Positions 25,501 through 44,255 of a stretch of 64,000 nucleotides of DNA are shown here, in pieces (position 1 is the first letter of the stretch; every line of letters begins with the position of its first letter). This DNA comes from Channa striata (Eukaryota; Chordata; Actinopteri; Anabantiformes; Channidae): NCBI GenBank assembly GCA_033026295.1, contig CM065168.1:30579226-30643225 (forward strand), written 5' to 3'. A program made the position numbers and the translations under genes. Under the pieces are notes generated by a model. It was not told the origin of the DNA and searched no databases. It saw only the letters and a list, made by a program, of their open reading frames with translations.

Positions 25501-28280
25501 GTGACTATTTTAGTTGTTTTCTATCATAGCCTGGCTAAGACAAAAAAGGTTTGAAATGTTTTTGCTTTTGTGAATATCTGCAAAAAATCACAAGTTACAT
25601 ACACAGTTTTATCTGTTACATCATTTCACCTTAAATGCCAATTGTGTCATCATTCTGAAGTGAAGATTGGTGGTAGGGCTGTTAAGGTTTTTGCATTTTT
25701 TGTTGTTGTATATGATTCAGATTCACAAATTAAACCAAACCACAAAGTGCACTTCAAATTTGTCCAACATCTAAAGACATTTCAGACTTTTTGTCAGGAT
25801 TTTTGTCCAGGCACGAGTTAACGATCAGGGTACTGGCTCACTTCTTTGTTGGAAAATGCAGTTGGTGGTTGTTGTTGTTGTTTTCTACTAATGATTAATG
25901 GGGTGCACTTTTTTTCTTTTGTTATTTTTTTTTCTTTATTGTCCACATTCGTGCACTTGCCTCCTTACCACTGGTCTTATTAGTTACAATTTAACAAACC
26001 TGACCCCGTGTGCTGTTTTATTTGACAGCGAGAAGGAATGTGTAAAATAAATAAACAGGGCATGAAATGAACAATTAGCCGCCAGCCAAACACTTGAATG
26101 TTTCACATTGACTGCTAACCTGTTTGGGAATTCAAAAGCATGGAACTTTATTGACTTCTTGGGGCAAACAGAAGAATTTGCATCACTGCATCTCAAAGTG
26201 ACAGTAGACATAGATCAGAGATGGCTGGCAAGATGGTAGTTATCGGCCAGATTTTAATAACACTAATTATTAGACCTTATCTTCTGCCAAGATTTACTTG
26301 GCTAATACTACTTTCCGCTGAGATAATCTGCTAATCTGCCGTATTTGTCTGCCTCTTACAAATTCATGTTTTTGTAAATTTAGAAAAGACCGTCAGAGCA
26401 GATCCTATGAAAACCATCAACCAAAGAAGTTGAAATACAGCTAAATTTAACATACTAAACCAGGGAGAAAATATTAGAAAGGTAGACAAAGGCTGAAAAA
26501 CAAGCTGACATGCATCAAGATGTTTGTCAGATTTCCAGTAGTGGTTCTAGTTATATTATCTACTACGCTCAGTTTAGATTAATAATAATCTTCATATCTT
26601 GCACTGCAGTGCACTTTGGCTCAAACTTCAGGTTTGTTGGCTGGCTGGCTGAACAAGTGAGTTTCACACCCTGCAAACAAAACCAACAAAGAGTTTATTA
26701 TCATGTGGCTTCATGATGAAAAAGTTTACAACTGATGTTTTATTTATTGATCCTATGTTCAAACCGTGACCTGTGTATTTTTCCTATTGACATGCTGTTC
26801 TGGCTCGTTCAATTGGAAGTAAAACAGATGTCTTTTAAAGTACTCTGGCTCCTTTTTTCTGTTGCAGTGGTTTGTTTTGTGAACCTTTTTAAGTCCGTTT
26901 CACTTAATTGTTCTGGAAAATTTTTTTACAGGGGTAAAAAAAATAAATAGCAGATGTCAACAGTTGAAATGAAAAGGAAGCAACAAAAATAGAAGATGGG
27001 TGTAATAAATAAATGAAAGAAAATTGTATTTTTCTTTCATTCTTTTGATTGCACCAATTCTTTTTTCATTTATAATGTATAGTGACTGGTGTTTACTCAT
27101 GTCTAATCTAAAGACAGTCAGTCATTTACAAAAGTAATTCAAACCCTTAATTAAATACCTGGTTTAAGTTCTTTGCTACAAATTGTAGCTTCAAAGCTCG
27201 GGCGGACACAGCGGGGGGGTTTCGACCCGCGGTCAGACGTAGTGATCTTCCCAAAGTTTGATTTGTCTCATGTTGCTTGCTCTCCTTAATCCTTTAAATG
27301 TAATTTTGCTAGCTCCAAACAGACTACAGCTTCTGTCTAACCAATCTACTGAAAAAGTGTTTTGAAAATGTGAAATTATTATTTTTTTTTTTAAACTGTA
27401 TTTTTTGGTTTAAGTCAGATAATCTCCCCCCAAACCCGAGTTTAAATAACAAAGAGCAATTTTAATAGATTAAACTCAACAAGAATTGAAGCAAAATATT
27501 CAAGCTGAAGGCTGATATATCCAACAGTGTATCTCAGACATAAAAATTCTAAAAAAAAAAAAAAAAAAATCATTTTGCTCTAATGACTAAATTATTTAAA
27601 ATGTCCCTGCTGTCGTTGGGTGACAGGATGAGTAAACCATGCACAAGATGCCAGGGCAACACAGAGAGACATACAAAGACGGAGAACCAGTCACACTGTC
27701 ACCAGTCACCGTTTTTGAAGTGTGGGGGAAAACTGGAGCACCCAGAGGAAACCCACGGAAGTACAGTACATGTCAACTTCCCAAACTAAAAGAGTCGAAA
27801 AGAAAATAACTAGTTAGAATTTCATATCTATGTGATTATATGAAGTTTTGTTCCCATGAGCCTAACAAAATGGTTAACAACACTGCAAAAGCCCCTCAAG
27901 GAGTGTCTAATAGTATTGCAAATTTACAAACTTTATATGTATTAAATTAATAAAATGATAAATACAGAATCACAAAATCAGTTTGGCAGCTGCCCGATAA
28001 CAACATTGTTGTTGTTGAACCAGTAGGGGTTGCTGTGGTTGTATCTCGCAGTCAGACTCTCCTCACAAAGCTCGGTGCTGTGTGAAGTCAGCTGCTGTGT
28101 AGAGGCTGGAAAACCCAGCTGAGCTATGATGGTGTAAATGACATATAGTTGTAGGAACATGAACTATTCTCACAATTATGTTTATATCATGTATATCCGA
28201 GTAGCATAACAGGAGGACAAAAATGTGCATTTTATGTACAGCATTCACTTAAATTGATTTAACTACTAGCAAGTACGGTG
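22584..28280. other. 3' UTR of the DHHC gene and gene-free intergenic DNA
   Basis: No convincing coding exon on either strand. The first canonical AATAAA I noticed after the DHHC stop is at 24850-24855, so the 3' UTR could be up to about 2.3 kb, with ATTAAA variants earlier. The rest is AT-rich with scattered A/T runs and short accidental open frames. A piece of the dispersed fish repeat is at 27630-27770. Confidence 0.5.
27630..27770. repeat. Dispersed teleost repeat, fragment
   Basis: Fragment with cacagagagacatacaaaga, then tgtgggggaaaactggagca and cccagaggaaacccac. Both ends are missing. Confidence 0.65.
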
Positions 28281-28339
28281 ACTTTTTTCTCTTTTCTTAG
28301 GAATGTTTGGCCATAATCCAGCTACATGTGTTTTAATGT

Positions 28340-28760
28340 CTTTAAATGACAGTACAGTGTAACAGGAAGTAGTTTGATGTTTTACAAAACGTTAGGGGTA
28401 GAAATGCTGTCTTGCAGGTCTCATATTCAACTTTTCCCTTTAAAGGCATAAGAAACAAAATATACATGTAATGTATGTGCATGTAAATTATAACAGAGTA
28501 AAAGTGAATGGCACAAAGTGGACCGTAAAACTCAAGCAACACCGTCAGTGGATATTTGAGTTTTTTAGTTTCCCTCAGTGGGTTATAGTCATTGTGCTGG
28601 TTGTTGCTGTACTGGTGTGATGGTTTCACTTTGCTGGATGTTTTATGTAATTTTATACTGTAAGTGCTGGACCAAGAGTTGTTGTCTCTGCGATTGCAGT
28701 CACATTTGATGAGGGACCTGTTAAGACAGGTCAAACTAAAGGACGGGTTGGACATGAAAG
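28340..28760. repeat. Array spacer block, 5'-flank type (ghost unit 1)
   Basis: Shares gtgctggttgttgctgtact, ggtgtgatggtttcactttg, atttgatgagggacctgt and surrounding words with 29800-30270. It also matches, less closely, the sequences upstream of gene copies A (about 47010-47150) and B (about 56728-56900), all in the same orientation. No gene exon remains beside it. Confidence 0.6.
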
Positions 28761-28945
28761 TTGTCTATTCTGGTCTTTCAGAAAATGTTATAACTTAGAA
28801 ATTAACAGCAATAAATACATCACAGATAATGATCCAGTACATTTAATTGATCAACATTTTATATCGGAATGAATTATACAGTAATGAACCGACTAAGAAT
28901 TGTCACCAACACTGCAGTTTCCCTCAACTCTACAGTCTGTTGAGG

Positions 28946-29098
28946 CTGTAGCTGAGTGGATAGAGAAGTTGTCCATTAGTCACTGGTTCAGTGGTTTGTC
29001 TCCCAGTTCATCTTGGCCGTAAGTTGAATGTCTGTGGGCACTGCTGTGTGCTCCTTACTAGTAAATAGTTTTGGATAAAAGCATTTTCTTAATAATAA
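28946..29098 (+). mobile_element. tRNA-derived SINE
   Basis: The 5' part has an A-box-like TAGCTGAGTGG (about 28950-28960) and, some 35 bases on, a B-box-like ggttcagtgg, as in tRNA-derived SINE heads. The 3' end, ttttggataaaagcattttc followed by ttaataataaat, matches the typical tail of teleost HpaI/AFC-like SINEs. Inserted in a spacer block, between its 5'-flank and 3'-flank parts. Confidence 0.7.
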
Positions 29099-29269
29099 AT
29101 TGTAATTTCCGGTCCAGAAAGCTTTCATTTTGTCTTAGTTTCACTTTTTAGCCATATTGTTATTATACACCAATTACCCATAGCAGTCAGTACACAATTT
29201 GTAAATGATTTCAAACTAATTCATCTTAGAAACGAATTCAACCTCAGCTTACATTCTGTCTACTCCTGC

Positions 29270-29800
29270 TGTCCACTGTGTGTGTGCACTCTTAAGTTGC
29301 AGTTAAGGTTTTAAAGTGTTCATATGCATAGTTTAAAGTTTACTATCTATGGGAAAAATCATTTTGTGTTTTCTTTCAATCAGCTGAGTCGACTCTCACT
29401 TCTTTATTTATTCAAGTCATAATTTCGAGCAAAAAAACTCAAGCCAGAATTACTCAGATTTACACAAATATATTCTGAATTGGCTTGGAAATGAACACTG
29501 GAAATTCTTATTGGAATTACCTTCATATTAAAAGAACTTACATACACGCATTAGGTAAATAAAACAACAGCTTATTTCAATATGATGTGTTACATTGTTG
29601 CTTGGGAGCTTATTATAAAGGAACAACATCTTTTTGTTTACAGTTTGTTGCTGCTCAAGGTTTCACTCTCAGGTTGTGCGTCATCACAGTACCCAGTCAG
29701 GTTTAGCATGTTTTGTATCTTATAGCTATATCTTATAAATAATCCATTAATGCAAGATTAGTAACAATTTAAATCGGCGTTTTTGTTTAGAAAAGTTTAG
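29270..29800. repeat. Array spacer block, 3'-flank type (ghost unit)
   Basis: Matches sequence lying 3' of gene copies B (about 47450-47900) and C (about 57060-57450): a tatgg-gaaaaatcattttg core, a pyrimidine stretch before ttcaatca, ctttatttattcaagtcata, and gtttgttgctgctcaaggtt followed by a cagtcaggtttagcatg end. Immediately to its right another 5'-flank-type block begins, so the gene that should lie between them is absent. Confidence 0.6.
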
Positions 29801-30310
29801 ACATAATACGCCTAAATATGTTTTCTTTACTTTGAATGACAGTGCAAATGTGCATGTAGCTACAGCATAATATACCTGTAGTACCACATGTAAGTAAGTT
29901 ATCAATATACAGATTGTCCCATTTTTTTGTGCACATCACTGTTTTGTGTCTGATCATACTGAACATACTGTCAACATTTTTAAAGTCAGTACAATGTAAT
30001 GTATGTGCTCCTGAATTGTAATAGAATAAAAGTGAACGGCACAAAGTGGACACACCCCAGTACAACTCAGGAAACACGTCAGTTGAATATTTGAGTTTAT
30101 TATTTTCCCACAGTGGGAAGGTGTAATAGTTGTAAAGCTGGTTGTTGCTGCACTGGTGTGATGGTTTCACTTTGCTGGATTTTTATGAAATGTTATGCTG
30201 TATGTGCTGTACTAAGAGTTGTTGTTTTTGCGGTTTCCGTTGCATTTGATGAAGGATCTGTAAACACGTCCTGGTCAGGGTCACAGAGGGCTGCGGTCTT
30301 CCCTCACTGT
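29800..30310. repeat. Array spacer block, 5'-flank type (ghost unit 2)
   Basis: Same block as 28340-28760, with cagtgggaaggtgtaatagt, aagctggttgttgctgcact, ggtgtgatggtttcactttg and atttgatgaaggatctgt. Minus-strand open frames here and at 28342-28755 share a KPSHQ-SNNQ stretch, but I see no known protein and regard them as by-products of the duplication. Confidence 0.6.
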
Positions 30311-31480
30311 CAGAGGTCAGGAGGTGGGATCATTACTCCCATCGAAATAAACCTTTAGTAAGAAATCCATCATTGCCCGTCTCTTTCGGGCTCTTGCTCA
30401 TCACTTTCTATAGACTGACATAATGTGTCTATACACAAACAGCAAGTGAAAGCAAACACACACATGCTTTTTGTCACTGAGTGTGCACCATGTAAAAGTA
30501 TGAGGAAAAGTCTCTTTTGTTTCATAGCAGGCATCCAATGAACCTGCTGTACATAACTGCCTTACCTGTCAGGCATTTTCTAAATAAATGCGGTAAATGA
30601 TTGAAAGGATGAAGAGGGTTCCGCTTAGAAATAAAGAGTTCACCTGGTGCCTATGCAGGATAGATGCCTTAGACCCCAGCTGAGCAGCATACAGAGAACT
30701 CTAGTTTAGTGTCAAATTGTGCCACTTTGTTCGTTCCTTGTTATAATGTACGGATGCCAAAGCTGCCCTGTTAAGCCATTATTTGACGTCTGATAATGAC
30801 GCTGCAGGAGCGTCAAGTTTTGACACCACAGGAATGACTTTATATACACAAAAAGAACTAGCAGCAGGCAAAGCAGGCAACCACCTTTAATCTAACAGTC
30901 AAGCTATGAATGCCATGTTATGAAAGGTATATGCAGAGAAATTTGGACAGTTTACTATAAACCACTGCAGCGTAGAACTGTCAGTTATTGTGCTATGTGC
31001 AGCGTGGTGTGGTGTGTGTTTTATTCTGTTTTCCATATCTTCAGCATAGCGGTATTATGGTGTATGCATTTTTGCCTAGGGCCCCAGCAGACTCTAGATT
31101 ACTTAATTACATTAAGAAACAACTACAGTTAGCGATAGGCAGAAAAACTTTAGGGTAAAGTTAAGAAGAAAAATTACATTTAAAAAAACACTGAACACAA
31201 GACACAGGACATTGTGAAACAATTCTTTAAAGTCAATTAAAGTGCCATACACCTCACACTAGAGTCAAACCCTGGTCTGACATGGAAAAGTCCTCAGACT
31301 CGTTGTATCATCCACCTACTTATGAGACATGACTTCCCATCTGGACAGTTAAAGTGCTGAGAGTTAGTTGACAGATGTCATTGGTGTCAATCTCACACTG
31401 TCCAGCCCTGTATCAGTGCAACAAGGGGTCATTATATAACCTGTGTTAATGTTTTAAAAAATAGTGGCAGTAATGGAACA
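30310..31480. other. Spacer DNA without a recognisable gene
   Basis: Contains aacctgctgtacataactgc and cttacctgtcagg (about 30540-30575), which recur at 47160-47190 and 56885-56915 as part of the same spacer. No coding exon is supported. Confidence 0.5.
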
Positions 31481-31800
31481 TTTTAAGTGGGATTAACTTC
31501 AAATAAATAAACGTTACACGCACATATTAGTTTTTTCAATAGATTTCTATGTGATGTGTTACATTGTACTAATGCTGTACTAACTTTCATCGGATAAGTC
31601 GGATCGACATCTTCGTGTTCACAGATTGTATCTCAAGCTTTCACTTTGAGGTCGTGCGTCATCACACTACTCACTCAGTCAGGTTTAGCATGTTTTCTAT
31701 CTTATAGCTTTATATTATAAAAAATGCATTAACACAAAATTAGAAATAAGAGACTGAAAATACTTTTTATTTGATTTTAAATTAGATTAAAAAACTGCAC
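31480..31800. repeat. Array spacer block, 3'-flank type, next to gene copy A
   Basis: Contains gtgttcacagattgtatctc, gctttcactttgaggtcgtg and actcagtcaggtttagcatg, matching 29640-29710, 57330-57390 and, in reverse complement, 43000-43110. It is the 3' flank of gene copy A. Confidence 0.6.
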
Positions 31801-32792
31801 CTGTTATTTTAAAGACATATACGTCTCTCGCAGTCTTTGTACTAATATCAGGATTGTTATGAAGCTAGAGGCAAGTTAACTGAGAGCAGTGTGTAGTTGC
31901 AGTGGCAAAAACTTTAAGTCTTTATAGTTGCTGCTTTTCTTATTAGTTTGCACAGCTTCCAAAATTAATACATGGGAAATAAAAAGCTTTGAGTTCTTTC
32001 TGAACACACCGTTTATTAAATGTGAGTAAAATCAGAAAAAAAAATCTTTTATATGAACACCTTTATTTTTCAGCCTTGTCCAAAGGTTTTGTACAAAGAT
32101 TGAAGACAGTCACATGCTGAAGACCTTACAGTAGAAAACTTTATTGTCAGTTTTACTTGCATTATTACATTTTTGGAACTGAAATAATTTCACAGAAATT
32201 TACTAGAGCAATAGCCTAAATTTAAATGTTGCCCTAGTTTACATGTATGTAATGTTATTTCTAACTTTTTTATTTAGAAACACCTCAGAGTATGACAACA
32301 ACAGAAACTATAGCCTTCAAAATTACTATACAGCAGAATTATAAACTGCATGTAACATTCAGGAAGGCAGGATTAATTTGAGGGCTTCTATATAAACTGT
32401 TTTGAGAGAACAAATGTATGTTACATGATAATACCTACAATAAAATAAAATAAGAACAAGACAAATGTACCCAACGATTTCTTAATTTATTTTACCAGAT
32501 CTTATTTGACTAATGTGTTAAAAATGTGTTTAAAACAGTAAATACATGTAAAAGACATTGATAAATATGCATGGAATTTCCTGTACTTAACAAACTTAAT
32601 GGCTATAATGACCTAAAACCTGAGATTCTACAATACAAATAATAATCAAAACATTCACCATAGCTGAAAATATGCATCTAGTAGGATCAGTATTTCATGC
32701 GTAATACAGAAAATACACATCTGATTGAATTATTACACACAGTTATGTTAAAAAATAGTCAACATAAAGTAAATGAACAGGCGCCGTCAAGG

Positions 32793-39310
<6,518 letters not shown>

Positions 39311-39374
39311 GACCAAGTGTTGTATTCTCTGCACTTGCAGTGCTTCAAATGAAGACCAACACATTCCCGTCCCT

Positions 39375-39383
39375 CCTTTTATT
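39375..39383 (-). promoter_or_regulatory. TATA-like box of gene copy A
   Basis: AATAAAAGG on the minus strand, 65 bases upstream of the ATG at 39310. A start site about 25-30 bases further would lie near 39350. That would leave the alternative upstream ATG (39364-39362) outside the transcript and supports 39310 as the start. The box is conserved in copy B. Confidence 0.5.
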
Positions 39384-39575
39384 TCTCTCTGTGGCAAACA
39401 AAGCGATGAGATAAGATAAGATAAATCTTTATTCGTCCAACAGCGCGGAAATTTCCATGTTACAGCAGCAGAGAATCTGCAGTGTACGGCAAAAAAGAAT
39501 ATCAAAAATACAGCATTACAATCTGAAATGAAATAATATTAAAAAAAAGTCACATGTTTACACAAAAGTAATTGC

Positions 39576-40691
39576 ACCAATTCAATTCAACTTTATTTTC
39601 AACAAAGTCATCTCAAGGCACTTTCCATAATAAAGTCAAGACTTATACAGACATTTAAAGAAAACCCAAGAAATGCCCTTTGAGCAAGTTATAGGCAACA
39701 GTGGAGAGGAAAAACTCTATTTAACTGGAGAAACCTCCAGCACAACCAGGCTCAGGGTGGGGGGGACATCTGCCTTGACCGGTTGGGCTGAGTGGAAAGT
39801 GGAGAGAGAAAAGAACAGAGCAACAAAAGCAACAACAAAACATTGGGCAGGTAAGTGGGACCAGTAGCTGCCCACTGGAGGACACACAGCTCCAAAGCCA
39901 GGGACACCTGAAGACAGGGACAGAGAGAGAGAGACAGAGAGGGAGAAACACAACTACAGGAGAAAGTAGACAGAGTTAATGTCCTACAGTGGTGACATAT
40001 AAATGTGGGCTGAGAGGAGGAAAGTGTCACAGAGCATCAAAGAGGAAAGTTTTGAGCCTAGTCTTAAAAGTAGAGAGGGTGTCTGCTTCCTGAATCTGGA
40101 CTGGGAGCTGGTTCCACAGGAGAGGAGCTTGATAGCTAAAGGCTCTGCCTCCCATTCTATTTTTGGAAATTCTGGGAACCATAAGTAGGCCTGCATTTTG
40201 GGACCGAAGTGGTCTAGTAGGATGATATGGTACAAGGAGATCTTTTAAATATGATGGGGCTTGGCCGTTTAAAGCTTTATAGGTAAGAAGAAGGGTTTTA
40301 AATTCTATTCTACATTTACTGGGAAGCCAATGAAGAGAAGCTAATGAAGGTGAAATATGATCTCTCTTACCAATCCCAGTCAGTAATCTTGCTGCAGCAT
40401 TTTGGATTAATTGGAGGCTTTTTAGAGAGTTACTGGGGCAGCCTGAAAGTAGAGAATTACAGTAGTCCAATCTAGAAGTAACAAATGCATGAACCAGTTT
40501 TTCAGCATTGCTTTGAGACAGGATGCTCCTAATTTTGGCAATGTTCCGTAGATGGAAGAAGGCTGTTCTAGAGATTTGCTTTATGTGTGAGGTAAATGAC
40601 AAATCGTGGTCAAAAATGACTCCAAGATTCTTTGCAGTACTACTGGGGGCCAGAGTTATGTCATCTAAAGTAACGATATGGTTGGACAATA
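39576..40691 (-). mobile_element. L2-type LINE, 3' part (reverse transcriptase C-terminus and 3' UTR)
   Basis: From 40691 down to about 40027 the minus strand encodes the end of a non-LTR retrotransposon ORF2: NLGVIFDHDLSF, HAFVTSRLDYCNSLLSGCP, LIQNAAARLLTG, DHISPSLASLHWLP, RIEFKTLLLTYKALNG, LWNQLPVQIQ and a terminal FKTRLKTFLFDAL. Below this is a 3' UTR with the fish LINE wording aggaaaaactctatttaact and aacctccagcacaaccaggc, ending near ttcaattcaactttatttt. The frame continues at 42279-42780 beyond the inserted Tc1 element. Confidence 0.85.
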
Positions 40692-42276
40692 CAGTGAGGG
40701 AAAAAATTATTTGAACCCCAGCTGATTTTGTAAGTTTGCCGACTAACAAAGAAATGATCAGTCTATAATTTCTATGGTAGGTTTATTTGAACAGTGAGAG
40801 ACAACAATGACAAAAAAAATCCAGAAAAATGCGTTTCAAAAAGAGTTATAAATTAATTTGCATTTCCATGAAGGAAATAAATATTTGATCCCCTATCCGT
40901 CAGCAAGATCTCTAGCTCCCAGGTGGATCTTACACAGGTAACGAGCTGACATTGGCAGCCCTCTCACCTCGTTACCTGTATAAAAGAGACCTGTCCACAG
41001 AAGCAAGCAATCAATCCAGATTCCAAACTCTTCACCATGACCAAGACCAAAGAGCTTTCCAAGGATGTCAGGGACAAGATTGTGGACCTACACAAGGCTG
41101 GAATGGGCTACAAGACCATCGCCAAGCAGCTGGGTGAGAAGGTGACAACAGTTGGTGCAAATTATTCGCAAATGGAAGAAACATAAATTAACTGCCAATC
41201 TCCCTCGGTCTGGAGCTCCATGCAAGATCTCACCTCGTGGAGTTTCAATGATAATGAGAACGGTGAGGAATCAGCCCAGAACTACTCGGGAGGAACTTGT
41301 CAATGATCTCAAGGCAGCTGGGACCATAGTCACCAAAAAAACAGTTGGTAACACACTACGCCGTGAAGGACTGAAATCCTGCTGTGCCCGCAAGGTCCCC
41401 CTGCTCAAGAAAGCCCATCTACAGGCCTGTTTGAAGTTTGCCACTGAACATCTGACTGATTCAGAGGAAGACTGGGTGAAAGTGTTGTGGTCAGATGAGA
41501 CCAAAATCGAACTCTTTGACATCAACTCAACTCGCCGTGTTCGGAGGAGGAGGAATGCTGCCTATGACTCCAAAAACACCGTCCCCACCGTCAAATATGG
41601 AGGTGGAAACATTATGCTTTGGGGGTGTTTTTCTGCCAAGGGGACAGGACAATTGCACCACATCAAAGGGAGGATGGATGGGGCTATGTACCGTCAAATG
41701 TTGGGTGAGAAGCTCCTTCCCTCAGTCAGGGCATTGAAAATGGGTCGTGGTTGGGTATTCCAGCATGACAATGATCCAAAACACACGGCCAAGGCAACAA
41801 AGGATAGGCTCAAGAAGAAGCATATTAAGGTCATGGAGTGGCCTAGTCAGTCTCCAGACCTTAATCCCATAGAAAATCTGTGGAGGGAGCTGAAGGTTCG
41901 AGTTGCCAAACATCAGCCACGAAACATTAATGACTTGGAGAGGATCTGCAAAGAGGAGTGGGCCAAAATCCCCCCTGAGATGTGTGCAAACCTTGTGGCC
42001 AACTACAAGAAACGGCTGACCTCTGTGATTGCCAACAAAGGTTTTGCCACCAAGTACTAAAGCACGTTTTTCAAAGGGATCAAATACTTATTTCCTTCAT
42101 GGAAATGCAAATTAATTTATAAATTTTTTTGAAACGCATTTTTCTGGATTTTTTTTGTCATTGTTGTCTCTCACTGTTCAAATACACCTACCATAGAAAT
42201 TATAGACTGATCATTTCTTTGTTAGTGGGCAAACTTACAAAATCAGCTGGGGTTCAAATAATTTTTTCCCTCACTG
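40692..42276 (+). mobile_element. Near-intact Tc1-like transposon inserted in the LINE
   Basis: 1585 bp flanked by a TA duplication (40690-40691 and 42277-42278), with terminal inverted repeats of about 200 bp, both starting CAGTGAGGGAAAAAATTATT. The repeats differ at only a few positions, so the insertion is young. It carries one transposase gene, interrupted by a single-base frameshift. Confidence 0.93.
41037..42060 (+). pseudogene. Tc1-like transposase with one frameshift
   Basis: Starts MTKTKELSKDVRDKIVDL at 41037 with a helix-turn-helix (GMGYKTIAKQLGEKV). Near 41157, one extra A in the run gcaaattattcgc shifts the frame. The remaining frame runs to the stop at 42058-42060. The DDE catalytic triad is preserved: Asp in LWSDETK, Asp in FQHDNDPKHTAK and Glu in SPDLNPIENLW, with DD34E-type spacing. 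No other break is seen in about 340 codons. As assembled it cannot make full-length transposase, but the element could probably be mobilised by an active relative. Confidence 0.9.
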
Positions 42277-42278
42277 TA

Positions 42279-42780
42279 TGTTTCTGAGATTTTTGAGCCC
42301 AAACACAATAACTTCAGTTTTATTCCTTCCTCTTTCATTAGAAGAAGGACATTATACGTCATCCAGTCAGTCCCTTATGTCGTTTAGACATGCTTGTAGT
42401 TTGATTAATTGATTAGTTTCATCGGGTTTCATATAAAGATATAATGCGTGTCATCAGCGTAGCAATGAAAATTTTGTGTTTTCTAATAATGTTGCAAATG
42501 AGATTATTGGTCCTAACACAGCCTTGTGCGACTCCATAACTAACTTTTGTGTATGTGGAAGATTCATCATTAACATGAACAAATTGGAATCTATCTGATA
42601 GATAAGATTTAAACCAATTTAGTGCAGTTCCTTTAATTCCAATTACATGTTCTAGTCTCTGTAACAATATTCTGTTATCAATGGTGTCAAATGCAGCACT
42701 AAGATCTAACAGAACTAGTATAGAGACAAGTCCGTTATCTGAAGCCAGAAGAAGATCGCTGGTGAATTTATGAGTTGTCA
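42279..42780 (-). mobile_element. L2-type LINE, upstream reverse transcriptase part
   Basis: Continues the LINE interrupted by the Tc1 element. The minus strand reads SDLLLASDNGLVSILVLLDL, SAAFDTIDNRILLQRLEHVI, GTALNWFKSYLSDRFQFVHV and VSYGVAQG, i.e. the finger and palm blocks of the reverse transcriptase. The frame is broken after VAQGC, and the element ends abruptly near 42780. Confidence 0.85.
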
Positions 42781-42929
42781 ATAGCTTTATAAAATATACA
42801 CTGAATGTAAGACTTCAAAGACTGTATTTCTACCTGCTGCTTTTACCTGTGTAAAACATCGAAGCACTTCCTGTAACACTGGACACTCCCACTGTCGTGT
42901 AAAATAAAGATGTAGGTCGATTATGGCTA

Positions 42930-43780
42930 AACCTTTCTAAACAAAAGAGCTGGTTGTAAGATTAAATTGTTATTAATGCTGCAATAAAGGATTCTTTCAA
43001 CCATAAGATAAAGCTGTAAACATGCAAAACCTGACTGACCGAGTCCTGTGACGACAACACCTGAGAGTGAAACCCTGAGCAGCAACAATCTGTGAACACA
43101 AAATTAAAGTTAGTACAGCAACAGAAGTTATTTCCATCTAGCCTGTCCAGTGTTTATTTTCAGGCCCTTTCAGAACATATCTGAGTAAATTTGAGTTTTT
43201 CTGACTTGAATTTGTTTCAGTTGAAATCACTAGTTGAATAAATATTGTTGTGTGAGTTGAGAACTGATTGAAAGAATTTTCAGGAAATTAACATATTTCC
43301 CACCATGTATTATATAAGAAATAAACTAAGCCAAGGCATTTTAAAACTTCCAAATGCTATAAATAGGATTCCTTTTTAAACCCCACATTCCATTTTAAAA
43401 GTACTAATTTTGATGCATTCTACTCCAGGACCAAGAAATAATGACACCTTGCCTCACTGGTAAAAAGCTCGACAGTGTGAGGGTGACACTGACAAAGTCC
43501 ATCAGTGCTCTGAGTGGGATTATCAGACGCAAGGTTATAGTTGCGGTGTTTAGAATGCAGTTTCTCTTCTGTCTTTATCACATAAATCAGTGAAAGAGCT
43601 AATTTACGTGCAGTCTGTAGCAGCTATCTTACATGTTTAAGGCAGCAGTGAACTTTCGTTTCTAAGGTGAATCAACTTGAAATATTTGGCAGCACAGGTA
43701 AGGCAGGTATGTACAGGAGCTTCATCAGCTGACTGCCACGGCTGATTAAACAGTGAAACTAAAGCAAAAGCTTCGTGGGA
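42930..43780 (-). repeat. Inverted copy of array spacer
   Basis: In reverse complement, 43000-43110 reads gtgttcacagattgttgctg, ctcagggtttcactctcagg and gtcagtcaggttttgcatg, matching 31615-31700 and 29640-29710. Position 43690-43720 in reverse complement (agctcctgtacatacctgcc) matches 47165-47185 and 30545-30570. So at least 0.7 kb of the spacer between genes lies here in the opposite orientation, between two LINE pieces. Confidence 0.6.
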
Positions 43781-43929
43781 CAATTACAATTATATTTCAT
43801 CATTAAGAAATAAGTTTATCTAGACCAACTGAGCGGTACCACGGACCATGTCTCAGCTATAAGATTGAAAGAGACATTTCCTCACACCAGGTATTGTCTC
43901 GGTGGACAGGCAGTGAATGGGGCAGCATG

Positions 43930-44255
43930 GTGGTGGAGTAATTAGCCCCTGTCATCTCGCAGGTTACTGGTTACTGGTTTGGACCCCACCTTTCTGTGTG
44001 GAGTTTGCATGCTCTTCCTGTGCTTGTGTGGGTTTCTTTCGGTTACTCGGGTTTCCTGCCACAGTCCAAAGACATGCATGTTAGAATATATGTGCATAAA
44101 GTGCCTCTGTTGGTGTGGATGTTTTTCTGTCTGTGTGTGTGTGTCTCTTTGTTGACCTTCATAAAGTGTGTACCCCACGTCTCTCTGCCGGTGACAACTA
44201 GAATAAACTTACGGCCCCTTACGAACCTGAACAGGATAAGCGGTTACAGATAATG
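43930..44255. repeat. Dispersed teleost repeat, copy in reverse orientation
   Basis: Shows ggcagcatggtggtggagta, ttctgtgtggagtttgcatg, ggtttcctgccacagtccaa, agacatgcatg and gaacaggataagcggttaca, the reverse-strand version of the repeat at 5500-5830. Confidence 0.75.

Noticed and set aside
28342..30170. Two minus-strand frames (127-137 residues) sharing a KPSHQ-SNNQ motif
   Set aside because: The similarity comes from duplicated spacer DNA. There is no start context, splice structure or protein family to support a gene, and the matching blocks at 47 and 56.7 kb do not keep the frame.
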